NCBI GenBank assembly: GCA_035048485.1
Contig: CM068580.1
Location: forward strand, 52,368,975-52,432,974
Length of the DNA stretch: 64,000 nt
From: Pteria penguin
Taxonomy: Eukaryota > Mollusca > Bivalvia > Pterioida > Pteriidae
Direction: 5' to 3'
The stretch's first letter is position 1; each line of letters opens with the position of its first letter. Positions 36,101 through 46,081 of the stretch are shown in pieces. The notes beneath the pieces were generated by a model. The model searched no databases. It was not told where the DNA came from and worked only from the letters and a program-made list of their open reading frames with translations. A program made the translations under genes and the position numbers.

Positions 36101-38809
36101 TTGCCTACCTAAAATGGTGAATTCTATATATGTACACAGATTGTTTTATTTTCTTTTTCTTTGGTTTAGATAACTTACTGTCCGCGCCACTCACTCTGGA
36201 AACTGGAAAATCTGTTTTCAGTTATTCATCTTCAGAATAATTTATAAAAAGGCAAAACCATTCGATAGATCTTGTTTAGTCGTAACTTTTGGTCTAGACT
36301 CAATGTTAAACATCGGCGACGTCACGTCAAAATTAAGATAGAAAACGCCCTATCTAAAATGATTTTTCCCTATAAAATACGAATGCTTCTTCGTAGAAAC
36401 ATATAACATACACCTAAAGTTACGACTAAACAAGATCTGTCGATTGATATTAATTTTGTAAAACTATTTTAAAAATAAATAAGTGAAAATCCAGATTTTC
36501 GGTTTACAAAGTGAGTGGCGCGGACAGTAGTATAACTTGAATGAAACAAAATATTTTAGAGGTAGATTAATATTTACATGACTTATACAGTGTTGTATTT
36601 GTTTATTGGAATAACCCTAACATCTATTTGTTCTAATGCTATTCATTAATGTTAATTGAAATGGATATTTTCAATCCCTCTCCGCAGGACACTCACTCGA
36701 AATTTCTTATTCTACATGGTCTGGAGAGGGGCGACATAAACATCCGTTAGAGGCAAGAGACAGTGAGCGTTGTTCGCACATTTCTAGACCTCTGACCCCT
36801 TAATGATCATAAAGCTTAATTCATTCTATACGTACAACATGTTCTTACTGGACACGAGTTAAGGAATTATGGTTTGAACGTGTACATCGTGTGGACCCCC
36901 GTCTCATCACTCCTTTTCTCGAGGAGCAACAGGAGTGATAACCGGTTAAGAGAGGGGGGGGGGGTTGTTCCATCGATGGAATTTTGTAATAGTTTACAAA
37001 ATAATGCCTACAGAAAGCATACATAAAACCATGCTATTTTGCATGAAAATGTTAAAGTCCGCAAAGATGCCAAAAAACGTCAAAAATTCTGTATCAGATT
37101 TCAACCAAATGAACAAACTTGAAACATACATTCTTCTAATTCATTCAGATGCCATTAGTTTTATCATCCATACGGTGATTTGGGTTAAGAAGATTTCCAA
37201 AGTGGGGTACCCTCTGCAATCCTTAATGAACAGATTCATGCACTACGACTGTATTCGTGTTTGATTGAATCGGATGGGTATCGTACAGCCATTCGAAATT
37301 TTCATTTTCTAGAGTATGAAGCAGTAAATATTAGTGATTGTTATCCTAACCCCTTATTCTGAATTATTAGTTTTCAAACCATAAAAGATAAGAAATCTCG
37401 ATTGTGTACCTTACTAACCTATGGCAAATTGTGTATCTTACTAGGCTATGGCACAGTGTTTATTTAAATCGTGGAAAAAAATGGGTGGGGTTAGGTAATT
37501 TGTATCGTATAGTAATCCTCTAAGACATGTTAATTTATTTTTATAAGGGATAAAAGTAGAAATAAGATATGTTTGCAAGAGTTTGTAGCAGATGAACCCC
37601 TTTTCGCTTTGCGTTTCGTAGAAGACTAGAAGTGTCTATTAACATAACCCCCCCCCCCCCCAAAAAAAAAAAAAAAAAAAAAAAAACAAGAGAGTGTAGG
37701 TTTTGGTTAGAGAACATAAAATCCCTGTACGCGTTGTGTAAGGTAGAAGAATCCATTAAGAAATGATTATGATTAGATATGAGAGGGTATAACCACATAC
37801 CCTTCGCCACATATTTACATGTATGTCACTTCTTCATGTAAGGTGAGAGTTAGCCGCAAGTAGTAGCCCTATAGGAATGATCATTCAAATAAGTCCACTA
37901 CTTGCGGCTAGGTGAAGGCCAGTAAATTCCGTACTCGTCGCAACCCAGTCGGAGCCAAGTGAAAACGAACAAGGGGATATGGTATCACTAGCAAATCTTT
38001 ACTTACATATACATATATAATCTACATTGTCCCTAAATTCGATCCCAAAATTCCAAGTACATCCTGAGATATGTAAGTTCTTAATAGAGTGACCCAGTTT
38101 CTGTCCACTTGGGCCCATGCATGACAGGCTTTCTATTTGAGGGAGAGTACGGTGTGCTTGAAAAAGGAACCTGACGAGTACACTACAAACGATTATTGAA
38201 AAATAATTTTTATATTGATTTCTGTACCTAAAATCGCAAATTGTCCGTAACAAGCCTTGTATTCACACAAATCATGAAATTAAAGTCAACGTTCCAAACT
38301 GTTGAACATGTTATGCACAGTACTGTATTAAAAAGAACAAAGATTTTCAAATGCATAAATCCACTTTCAGATTTACAATCACAAAAAAATTGTTTCATCA
38401 AAAAGTAGCAGAACGTGGCTACATTGTTATCAAAAGGAACTAATGCATCACATGTTTTCCAAAACTACAGACTTGAATTCTGTATACGGTCAAACAATAG
38501 GAACCTTATGGACAACGTATTACCACAAACGCCGTCACGTACCATATTTCGCTAAATCTATAATGATAGAATATTGTAAAAAATATCAGATTAACTTACA
38601 GTTAAATGCTTAGATATTCATTCAGTAACCTATCAAACTTGGATCATTTATTCTGTGCTTAATATGCGTAAAACGGAACTAAGCTGACGTAGGATATATA
38701 AAAAGATCTTTTTGGTACATGCCTGAAGTATCTTGCATGTTTACACATTCAGTATTACATATGTTTTATTTTTATTACAGAATTTAAAACCTTGATGACC
38801 TCAGATTGA
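21925..38809 (+). CDS. Troponin C, molluscan type, five exons (150 residues)
   Basis: Troponin C is the calcium sensor of the thin-filament troponin complex in striated-type muscle. Five exons with GT-AG borders join in frame: 21925-21927, 22103-22136, 29073-29216, 31679-31921, 38781-38809 (introns 175, 6936, 2462 and 6859 bp). The protein starts MSEFKVSEKQFADAHQTF and has four EF-hand units. Loop I (DKKGTGEVSTKE), loop II (DEEATGFFTWDM) and loop III (DKGNKGTIPVED) lack key ligands; loop IV (DTDGSGTVDYEE) is canonical. Calcium binding only at site IV is known for scallop troponin C, which decides for troponin C over calmodulin. The start is the only ATG that precedes the consensus donor. It could be a close EF-hand paralogue, but length and site pattern fit well. 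No polyadenylation site was assigned. Confidence 0.9.
22103..22136 (+). CDS. Troponin C exon 2
   Basis: A pyrimidine-rich acceptor (TTGTGTTTCAG) precedes 34 bases encoding SEFKVSEKQFA plus one base; the donor is GTAAGAAA. It ends in phase 1 and joins exon 3 to complete an Asp codon. Confidence 0.88.
22850..22892. repeat. TG/G-rich low-complexity tract in intron 2
   Basis: TGTGTGTG followed by long G runs. The 192-codon minus-strand open frame across it has no recognisable domain and is treated as chance. Confidence 0.7.
24191..24232 (-). mobile_element. SINE family 1, head fragment
   Basis: The minus strand reads AGACTTGGTGTAGTGGTTAAG..., matching the A-box half of the SINE at 5546. Body and tail are absent. 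Confidence 0.75.
24240..24600. repeat. 31 bp minisatellite with embedded mini-hairpin
   Basis: About ten copies of a unit around TAAATACTAACATGTAACAA with CCAGAAATATG. Between about 24317 and 24384 the array is interrupted by a short palindromic insertion (see separate entry). Confidence 0.8.
24317..24384. mobile_element. Very small inverted-repeat element inside the minisatellite
   Basis: GTCGTTTACTCATG at the left and CATGAGTAAACGAC at the right are perfect 14 bp inverted repeats. AATACT flanks both sides, consistent with a target duplication. There is room only for about 35 bp between arms, so it is a non-autonomous MITE-like insertion. Confidence 0.65.
24655..24735. repeat. AAT microsatellite
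   Basis: Repeated AAT/ATT in both orientations, forming a self-complementary block. Confidence 0.9.
24878..25025. mobile_element. hAT-like MITE, copy 1
   Basis: Ends read CATTGGCGGATTTGAG and CTGGATCCGCCACTG, near-perfect inverted repeats of the CAGTGGCGGATC type common in animal MITEs. Related copies: about 25943-26063 and 48686-48850. No clear target duplication was found. Confidence 0.65.
25670..25750. repeat. Short tandem repeat with AACCGTCGAT core
   Basis: Three to four copies of AACCGTCGAT/AACGGTCGAT separated by TACATGTATGTGCATG-like sequence; it extends to about 25652. Confidence 0.6.
25943..26063. mobile_element. hAT-like MITE, copy 2 (left end lost)
   Basis: Shares AGTAAAAATCCAGATTT and AGAGTAATTTGGC-like blocks and the right end GGATCCGCCACTG with copy 1. 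Confidence 0.6.
26329..26423. repeat. Perfect 39 bp inverted repeat (hairpin) in troponin C intron 2
   Basis: 26329-26367 is the exact reverse complement of 26385-26423, with a 17 bp loop that itself repeats the TGTTCTAATTTTTG of the left arm. Perfect arms imply recent formation or conversion. Confidence 0.92.
26729..26816. repeat. 24 bp inverted repeat in intron 2
   Basis: 26729-26752 and 26793-26816 pair with one mismatch (core CATGACATATTTGTA / TACAAATATGTCATAG). Confidence 0.85.
27055..27127. repeat. 20 bp inverted repeat with TTGGCTAAGTGGGAA motif
   Basis: 27055-27074 and 27108-27127 are exact reverse complements. The same 20-mer recurs as two direct near-copies at 28813-28832 and 28845-28864. 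Confidence 0.88.
27495..27761 (+). mobile_element. tRNA-derived SINE (family 2), full length
   Basis: tRNA-like head with A box (TGGCCTAGTGGTATCGCG) and B box (GGTTCGAGTCCC), a body shared with 59188-59456, and a tail of CAATCAATC. The 11 bp target duplication ATCGTTGCATA lies at 27484-27494 and 27762-27772. Confidence 0.9.
27852..28165 (-). pseudogene. MULE-type transposase C-terminal fragment
   Basis: The minus strand reads GPRTTNAVEVWHHKFNQ, then AQRPHPNVFVFIKLLQKKQ and RPRKKKYRMLESRLRQLK. This matches the end of the MULE/FLYWCH-linked transposases common in invertebrates (TNAVEGWHNKLN region). The catalytic part is absent, and it lies in intron 2 antisense to the gene. Confidence 0.65.
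29073..29216 (+). CDS. Troponin C exon 3 (EF-hand I and start of II)
   Basis: 144 bases after TTTATTACAG. It encodes degenerate loop I with Lys and Thr at ligand positions 3 and 5, then the E-helix of EF-hand II (ending DELDEE). The donor GTGACTT follows a phase 1 end. Confidence 0.92.
29440..30110. repeat. Degenerate ~150 bp tandem repeat in intron 3
   Basis: About four diverged units each hold blocks like ATTATTGAACCATAA, a word near AGATATCCTTA, GTATCTGTA and CAAATATCAA, and AGATAATGAGCGGAAACTG. The last ends in a GACCGACCGACA and poly-C tract. Confidence 0.7.
30470..31080. repeat. Second degenerate repeat block in intron 3
   Basis: Repeats with CTATCTCTGCAA..TGCATATATTGAAA (about 30570-30700) and two copies of a unit with TGGTTATGAGTAGT and AGGTCAAAAGGT (about 30850-31080). 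A poly-C run and GTCGGTCGGTCGGT lie at 30479-30543. Confidence 0.6.
31080..31162. repeat. 27 bp minisatellite
   Basis: About three to four copies of TTGCGGTGTTTACATTCAGG plus a few bases. Confidence 0.75.
31679..31921 (+). CDS. Troponin C exon 4 (EF-hands II end, III, IV)
   Basis: 243 bases after CTATTTTAG. It completes loop II (position 12 is Met), then encodes the linker, degenerate loop III and most of canonical loop IV (DTDGSGTVDYE). The donor is GTGAGAAA, phase 1. Confidence 0.93.
32295..32795 (-). repeat. ~490 bp dispersed repeat, copy 2
   Basis: Inverted counterpart of 16343-16830, located in troponin C intron 4. Confidence 0.75.
33108..33160. repeat. TCTG/TC microsatellite
   Basis: CTGTCTGTCTG followed by a long TC run. 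Confidence 0.9.
33364..33550. repeat. Near-perfect palindrome
   Basis: Starts ATAGACCATATTC and ends GAATATGGTCTAT; arms of about 75-80 bp with few mismatches, including TTTTTGTCCGAGCT / AGCTCGGACAAAAA. Confidence 0.85.
33614..36017. mobile_element. Non-autonomous DNA transposon (TIR with CCGTTTCACAAAGAATCATA)
   Basis: Left end TGGACCGTTTCACAAAGA and right end (reverse complement) CAGGCCGTTTCACAAAGA are inverted repeats, and a second inner pair lies near 33800-33880 / 35850-35935. CAG borders both sides (33611-33613, 36018-36020). The related uninterrupted sequence at 40.6 kb (TTTTACGTCAGATACCG) supports insertion at CAG. No transposase gene is visible inside. A 3 bp duplication would fit the PIF/Harbinger superfamily. 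Confidence 0.6.
33671..33782 (+). mobile_element. SINE family 1, 5'-truncated copy
   Basis: Begins at TTCCCGGGTTGCG and keeps the body and AACC tail. The 12 bp duplication ACTTACGGATTC at 33659-33670 and 33783-33794 proves insertion into the 2.4 kb element. Confidence 0.9.
36178..36527. mobile_element. MITE with TA target and ~20 bp TIRs
   Basis: Ends CTGTCCGCGCCACTCACT and AGTGAGTGGCGCGGACAG are exact inverted repeats bordered by TA (36176-36177, 36528-36529). Inner arms GATCTTGTTTAGTCGTAAC / GTTACGACTAAACAAGATC also pair. The TA target suggests Tc1/mariner mobilisation. Confidence 0.8.
37650..37686. repeat. Poly-C then poly-A homopolymers
   Basis: A run of C followed directly by a run of A in intron 4. 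Confidence 0.9.
37850..37907. repeat. Short inverted repeat (14 bp arms)
   Basis: TAGCCGCAAGTAGT and ACTACTTGCGGCTA around a loop of about 30 bp, in intron 4. Confidence 0.8.
38781..38809 (+). CDS. Troponin C exon 5 (C-terminus)
   Basis: After TTTTTATTACAG the 29 bases complete a Glu codon and add FKTLMTSD and TGA (38807-38809). The Glu is the last (position 12) ligand of loop IV, so this short exon is needed for calcium binding. Confidence 0.88.
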
Positions 38810-40019
38810 GCAATACAAGTTAGTGCCAGAGACTGTAGTGGCCGCGAACTTCCATTGTACGCACGCGTCATTTCATCTGATTGCTGTTAAGTTTGTTTCC
38901 ATGGTAACGATGGACTCTATTGTGAACCGATGCCCGCTCTGTAGACAAAGTTTGGATGTATATATCTGCGGCGTACTTCATCCTCGGCGAACTTTATAAG
39001 CATTGTTTCGTCATATTCTACGAAAATCACCACTCTTTGTTGTTCTCTTTTATGAAATCATTCTGTAATTGCTTCCCATCATTCCATTTTAACACATGCG
39101 CACTAATAGCTTACCCACTCTCTGCATTGCTTTAGCTTGCCTGACCTACTTGCTAATATTATACACTCTGCGATGCTCTTTTACTATTGCGCTCACAAAT
39201 CATTTTATATCATTTGCAGAATTCTTTAAACTGATGATGGAATGATTAAAGCCGATACGAGAATCGTCTTACTAAAGTCTTGTGTGTTTACGGACGACCA
39301 AAGAGTTCGCCGTCCTGTCTTTCCCTTACTTGGATCCTTCCAATATCTACCAAGAACCTGGAGTTTTGTATGAATCATGTGATATAACTTATTTGTAAAT
39401 ATTCATTCATCTGACGATTTCTCTTTGCCTTGTTTGAATGGGGGACACTATCTTCCACTGCACTAGTATTGCTTTCATGTTTGTTCTTGATTTGATAGCT
39501 TGTTATATATAAACTTGCCACTCCATTATACATTAACATTGAGAACATTGCCATTCAACATCTAAACACAACCGGTACACGTGGGTAAATATTGGCATGA
39601 AGATTTGTGTTTGAGTATATAAGTGAATGAAAACATTATATATCTATGTATTACTACTAATTGAATGGTTCTAACCTTCTGCTCGAACCCTTACACTTAA
39701 CAGATACAATCCTTGCACCCTGACAACCCCCAAGACGGCGGATGTGTGCATGTTCAGTTTCATACTTATTTCTTCTCTAGAGAAAAGATCACATTACAAT
39801 ATTTGTATGTGAAAGATAAATTGTTCTATGTACATAGTATTTTTCGAATATATATATAGAGTGTTATGCCCAGAACAAGAGATCCAAAATGAAAATTGTG
39901 GTTAGATGATTTAAAACTAAACATTAATGTTTATAATAATTTTACTGACTTGTGTTTTTTAAACGAAGTTATGAATTCTGAAGAATTAAGAACAGGGAAA
40001 GAAAGTAACATTTTTGTAT
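38810..40019 (+). other. Downstream of troponin C: probable 3' UTR then non-coding
   Basis: No further coding exon is seen. I could not pick a reliable AATAAA, so the 3' UTR end is unknown. Confidence 0.4.
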
Positions 40020-40465
40020 TGACACTATATCGTCGTCAACAGTGGCAATTAAGGTTAACATTTACAATACCGACACACTGAGTTGTCAACTGTGGTAATC
40101 AAGGGTTACATTGATGATACTGGTACACACTATGGTTGTCATCAGTGGTAATTAAAATGAATTTACAATACAGGCACACTCTGTAGTTGTCAACAAAGGA
40201 AAGTTGATGGCTGTCAACAGTGGTTATTAAAGTTTACATTTAAAATACCAACAAAGTATATCGTTGTTTCCTGTGATAATAAAAGTAACATTTACAATAC
40301 GGATACACTATTTTATTATGAACAGTGGTAATTAGGATTAACATTGACAATACTGACACAGTACACGATTGTTAACAGTGGTAATTTTAAAAGTTTACAT
40401 TTACAGCACTGACACAATATGGCTGTCGACAGTGATAATTCAAGTTTACGTTTACAATACTTACG
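40020..40465. repeat. Degenerate ~55-60 bp minisatellite
   Basis: About eight diverged units contain TGTCAACAGTGGTAATTAA, then TTTACATTTACAATAC and GACACACTAT-like words. Confidence 0.65.
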
Positions 40466-40504
40466 TGATGGATAGTTATGAGTAATTATACAGACAGTAT
40501 GACA

Positions 40505-40651
40505 GCACAAGGCTATTGAGTCTTTTCGTTATACGGACCATCATTTCCCTAAGTTTTAGATCAGTTTTCATAGGGTTTGATGACATCATAAGTGTTTTAC
40601 GTCAGATACCGTTCCAAATGGGAAGTAACTCTATAACGAAACGACCGAATA
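40505..40651. repeat. Single copy related to the 33.3/36.0 kb foldback arms
   Basis: Shares TTTTCATAGG-TTTGATGACATCATAA, TTTTACGTCAGATACCG and CAAATGGGAAGTAACTCT with the foldback arms, but without the nested insertions. Confidence 0.65.
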
Positions 40652-43600
40652 AGAGGATCCTCGCGAGTGTCGTAAATGACAGCACCGGACTATATGAGGA
40701 TCCTCGTGGGTGTGGACAATGCAAACGTACTACAGAATTTCCTTATCTGTCCATCGTTATATTGTTAGAAAATAGTGGATATACATTACATCATCTAACA
40801 GCAAAATAAAATTAGCACTGTGCACATATTAATATATCCCCCCTTTGCAAACAAGTTTTGGGACATATAGGAATCACCACGTCTGTCTGTCTGTCAACAC
40901 GGTGCTGTACGAGGATCCTCTTGAGTGGTACCAATGACAGCACGGGGTTGTACGAGAATCCTTTTGGGTAACGCCGATGACAGAACGCGGCTGTATGAAG
41001 ATCCTCGGGGATGTCGCCAATGACAGCAATGTGCTGTATAAGGATCCCCATGGCGGTTGCTAATGACAGCACGGGGTTTAATGAAGATCCTCGTTGGTGT
41101 TGCCAATGAGAGCACATGACTGTACAATGGTCCTCATTGGTGTCGCCAATGACAGCATTTGGCTGTATGAGGATTCTCTGCCATGACAACATGAGACTGT
41201 TTGAAAATCTACGTGGGTGTCGCAAATGACAGCACGGGGCGATATGAGGACCATTATCGGTGTCGCGTACAACTGCACGAGGATCCTCGTTGGTGTCACC
41301 AATGACAGCACGGGGCTATACCAGGATCCTTCCGGGTGTCACAAAGACGGCACGGGATTGTACGAGGATGCTCGTGGGTGTTGCCAATGACATCACGGGG
41401 ATGTATCAGGATCCTCGTGGATGTCACCATTGACAGCAAAGGACTTTATGAGGATCCTCGTGAGTGTCGCCAATGACAGCACGGGGTTGTACGAGGATCC
41501 TCGCGGTAGTCACAAATGACAGCACAGGGCTGAATGAGGGTCCTCGTGGGTGTCACCAGTGACATCACGGGGCTGAATGAGGATCCTCGTGAGTGTCGCC
41601 AATGACAGCACAGGGCTATACGAGGATCCTTGCGGCTGTCACGTATGACAGCACGGGGCTGTACGAGAATCCTCGTGGGTGTTGCCGATGACAGCACGGG
41701 GCTGTACGAGGATCTTCGTCAGTGTCGCCAATGACAGCAATTGGCTGATAAGGATCCTCATGAAGGTTGCTAATGACAGCACGGGTCTGTATGAGAATCC
41801 CCGTGGGTGTCGACAATGGAAACGTACTACAGAGTTTCCTTATATGACCATCGTTATATTGATAGAAAAAAGTGAAAATACATCACATTATCTAACAGCA
41901 AAATTAAAGTAGCACTGCGCACATGTTATTATATCTCCCTCTTGTAAACAGGTTTGTGGGGTATATCACCATGTCTGTTTGTCTGTCAGCACGGGGCTGT
42001 ACGAATCCTCTTGAGTGTTGCCAATGACAGCACGGGGTTGTACGAGAATCTTCCTGAGTGTTGCCATTGACAGCACAGGTCTGTATGAGGATTCTCCCGA
42101 CTGTTGCAAATGACATCACGGGGCTGTACGAGGATCCTCGTGGGTGTCGCCAATGACAGCAATTGGCTGTATGAGGATCCTCACGAGGGTTACTATTGAC
42201 AGCACGGGGCTGTAAGAGAATCCCCGTGGGTGTCGACAATTAAACCGTACTACAGAGTTTCCTTATGTGACCATCGTTATATTGTTAGGAAAAAGTGAAA
42301 ATACATGGCATCATAACATAACAGCAAAATTTAAAAAGCACTGTACACATATTACTATATTACCCTGTTGCAAACAAATTTGTGGGAAATATAGGAATCA
42401 CCATATCTGTCCGTCTGTCAACACGGGGCTGTACGAAGATCCTCTTGGGTGTTGCCTATAACAGCTAGGGGTTGTACGAAAATCCTCGTGGGTGTCGCCA
42501 ATGACAGCACGGGGCTGAATGACTATCCTCATGGATGTCGCCAATGACAGCAATTGGCTATACGAAGATCCTCATGAGGGTTGCTAATGACAGCATGGAG
42601 TTGTATGAAGATCCTCGTGGATGTCGCCAATGACAGCAATTGGCAGTATGAGGTACTCATGAGGGTTGCCAATGACAGGACGGGGCTGTATGAGGATCCT
42701 CGTGGTGTCATAAATGGCAGCACGGGGATATACGAGGATCCTCATGGTTGTCGCCAATGACAGCACGGGGCTTATAAGGATCTTCCTGAAAGTCGCTAAT
42801 GACAGTACGGGGCTGTACAAAGATCCTTGCGGGTGTCACATATGACAGCATGGGGCTGTACAAGGATTCTCGTGAGTGTCGCCAATGACAGCAATTGGCT
42901 GTATGAGGATCTTTATGAGGGTTGCTAATGACAGCAAGGGGTTGTATGAAGATCCTCGTGGGTGTTGCCAATGACAGCAAGGGGCTGTATGAGAAGACTC
43001 CTGAGTGTTGCCATAGACAGCACGGGGCTATATGAGGATCTTCATATTTGTCGCCAATGACAGCACGGTGCTGTACGACAATACACGCAGATGTCGCCAA
43101 TGACAGCACGGGCTGTACGAGGATCCACGTGGGTGTCACCAATGACAGCACGGGGCTTTAAGAGGATCCTCCTGGGTGTTGCCTATGGCAGCACGGGACT
43201 GTACGAGGATCCTCGTGGGTATTGACTATGACCGGACGGAGTTGTATGAGAATCCTCATGGGTGTCGCCAATGACAGCATGAGACTGTAGGAGGATCCTC
43301 GTGGGTGTCGCCAATGACAGCACGGGACTGTACGACTGTACGAGGATCCTCGGGGATGTAGCCAATGACAGCACGAGGCTTTATGATGATCCTCATGAGT
43401 GTCGCCAATGACAGCAATTGGCTGTATGAGGATACTCATGAGGCTTGCTAATGACAGAACGGTTTCCTTATATAATCCTCGTGGATGTCGCCACTGACAG
43501 CAAGGGGGCTGTACAAGGAGCCTTGTCAGCGTCGCCAATGACAGCAATCGGCCGAGGATCCTTATGAGGGTATCTCATGACAACATGGGGTTGTATGAAC

Positions 43601-46081
43601 ATCCTTGTGAGTTATGCCAATGACAACACAGGACTGTACGAGTACCCTCGTGGGTGTCGCCAATGACAGCACTTGGCTGTATGAGATTCCACGTGGGTGT
43701 CACAAACAACAGCATGGGGCTGTACGAGGATCCTCGTGGGTGTCAGCAATGACAGTACAGGGCTGTACGAAGAACCTCGTTGGTGTAGCAAATGACAGCA
43801 CTGGGCTGTATGAAGATCCTCGTGGTTGTTACCAATGACAGCACGGGGTTTTTAAGGATCTTCGTGTGTATCGCTAATGACAGCACGGGGCTGTACAAAG
43901 AACCTCGCGGGTGTCACGAATGACAGCACGCGCTGTACGAGGATCCTCGTGGGTGTTGCCAATAACAGCATGGGGATGTACGAGGATCCTCGTGAGTGTC
44001 GCCAAGGACAGCAATTGGCTGCACGACGATACACGTACATGTAGATGTCGAAATCACGGGCTATACGAGGTCCCTCGTGGGTGTCACCAATGGCAGCATG
44101 GGGCTGTTTGAAGATCCTCGTGAGTGTTGCCAATGTCAGCACAGTGCTGTATGGTGATCCACGTGGGTGTCACCGATGACAGCACGGGACTGTAGGAGGA
44201 TCCTAGTGGGTATTGAGTATGACGGGATGGAGCTGTATGAGGATCCACGTAGGTGTCGCCAGTGACAACACGCGGCTATACGAGGATCCTTGTGGGTGTT
44301 GCCTATGACAGCACGGGACTGTATGACGGATTGTCGCAAATGACACCAATTGGTTGTATGGGGATGCTCGTGGGTATCGCCAATGACAGGACGGGGGTAT
44401 GATAGCACGGGCTGTACGAGGATCCTCGTGGGTATCATCAATGACAGGACGGGGCTATATCAGGATCCTCGTTGGTGTCGCCACTGACATCACGGGGCTG
44501 TACGAGAATCCACGTGGGTGTCTCTAATGACAGCACGGGGCTGTATAAAGATCCTCGTGGGTGTCGACAATGCAAACGTACTACAGAGTTTCCTTATAAG
44601 ACCATCGTTATTTTTTTAGAAAATAGTGAATATACATTACATCATCTAACAGCAAAATAAAAATAGCACTGTGCACATATTATTATAACAACCCTAGCCC
44701 CCCCCCCCTTTTTTTTTTGGAAAACAAAGTTTGGGGACATATAGGAATCATCATGTCTGTCTGTCTGTCAGCACGGGGCTATACGAGGATTCTCTTGAAT
44801 GTTACCAATGGCAGCACGAGGTTGTACGAGAATCCTTTTTGGGTAACGCTAATGACATCACGGGGCTGTATGAGGATCCTCGAGGATATCGCCAATGACA
44901 GCAATGGGCTGTATGAGGATCCCCATGGCGGATGCTAATGACAGCACGGGGTTGTATGAAGATCCTCGTTGGTGTTGCCAATGACAGCACAGGATTGTAC
45001 GAGGATCCTCGTGGGTGTCACCAATGAAAGCAATTGGTTGTATGAGAATCCTTATGAAGGTTGCAAATGAGAGCACGGGGTTGTATGAAGTTCCTCGTGG
45101 GTGTTGCTAATGACAGCACATGACTGTACAAGGATCCTCGTTGGTGGCGCAATTGACAGCACCTGGCTGTATGAGGATCATTGTGAGTGAGTGTTGCCAA
45201 TGACAGCATGAGGCTGTATGAAAATCCGCGCGGGTGTCGCAAGTGACAGCACGGGGCGATATGAGGACCCTAATCGGTGTCGCGTACAACAGCACGGGGC
45301 TGTACTAGGATCCTCGTTTGTATCACCAATGACAGCACGGGGATGTAAGAGGATCCTCGTGGATGTCGCTAAAGACAGCATGGGGCTGTATGAGGATCCT
45401 CATGGGTGTCGCCTACGACAGCACGGGGCTGTACAAGGATCCTCGTGGGTGTCACCAATGACGGCACTGGGCTGTATGAAGATCCTCGTGAGTATTGCAA
45501 ATGACAGGACGGGGCTGTATGAGGATCCTCGTGGTGTCATAAATGGCAGCACGGGGATATACGAGGATCCTCGTGGTTGTCACCAATGACAGCACAGGGC
45601 TTATAAGAATCTTTGTGAATGTCGCTAATGACAATATGGGACTGTACAAAGATCCTTGTGGGTGTTGCCAATAACAGCATGGGGCTGAACGAGGATCCTC
45701 GTGATGTAGCCAATGACAGCAATTGGCTGTATGGGGATCCTCATGAGGGTTGCTAATGACAGCACGGGGCTGTGCGAGGATCCTCGTGGGTGTCACGTAA
45801 CGACAGCACTTTGCTGTATGAGAATCGTTATGTGTATTGCTAAAGACAGGAAGGGGTTGTATGATTCATGTGGGTGTTGACAATGACAACACAAGGCCAT
45901 ACGAGGATCCCCGTGTGTGTCGCCAATGATAGCACTTAGCTGTATGAGGATTCTCATCAGTGTTGCCAATGACAGTATGGAGCTGTATGAGAAACCACGT
46001 GGGTGTCGCCATTGACAGCACGGGGCTGAATGAGGAACCACGTGGGTGTCACAAATGACAGCACGGGGCTGTACGAAGATG
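40652..46081 (+). repeat. Large 43 bp minisatellite with a recurring ~190 bp spacer
   Basis: The unit is GACAGCACGGGGCTGTACGA followed by GGATCCTCGTGGGTGTCGCC and AAT (43 bp; for example GACAGC at 41475 and 41518). I estimate about 100-110 units from length. The same non-repeat spacer occurs four times (about 40718-40905, 41808-41990, 42228-42420, 44562-44770). Each begins after GGTGTCGACAAT, includes CGTACTACAGA, a T-rich part, AGCACTG-GCACATATTA and ends in GTCTGTCTGTC. Because 43 is not a multiple of three, the many open frames on both strands are shadows. Confidence 0.95.

Noticed and set aside
21925..38809. Calmodulin as identity of the EF-hand gene
   Set aside because: Three of four loops lack ligands and the protein lacks the highly conserved calmodulin sequence; the single site IV fits molluscan troponin C.
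40652..46081. CRISPR-like look of repeats and spacers, and dozens of open frames on both strands
   Set aside because: The 43 bp unit is directly tandem with no unique spacers, and the organism is an animal. The frames arise because the unit has no fixed stop in some phases; none has a domain.
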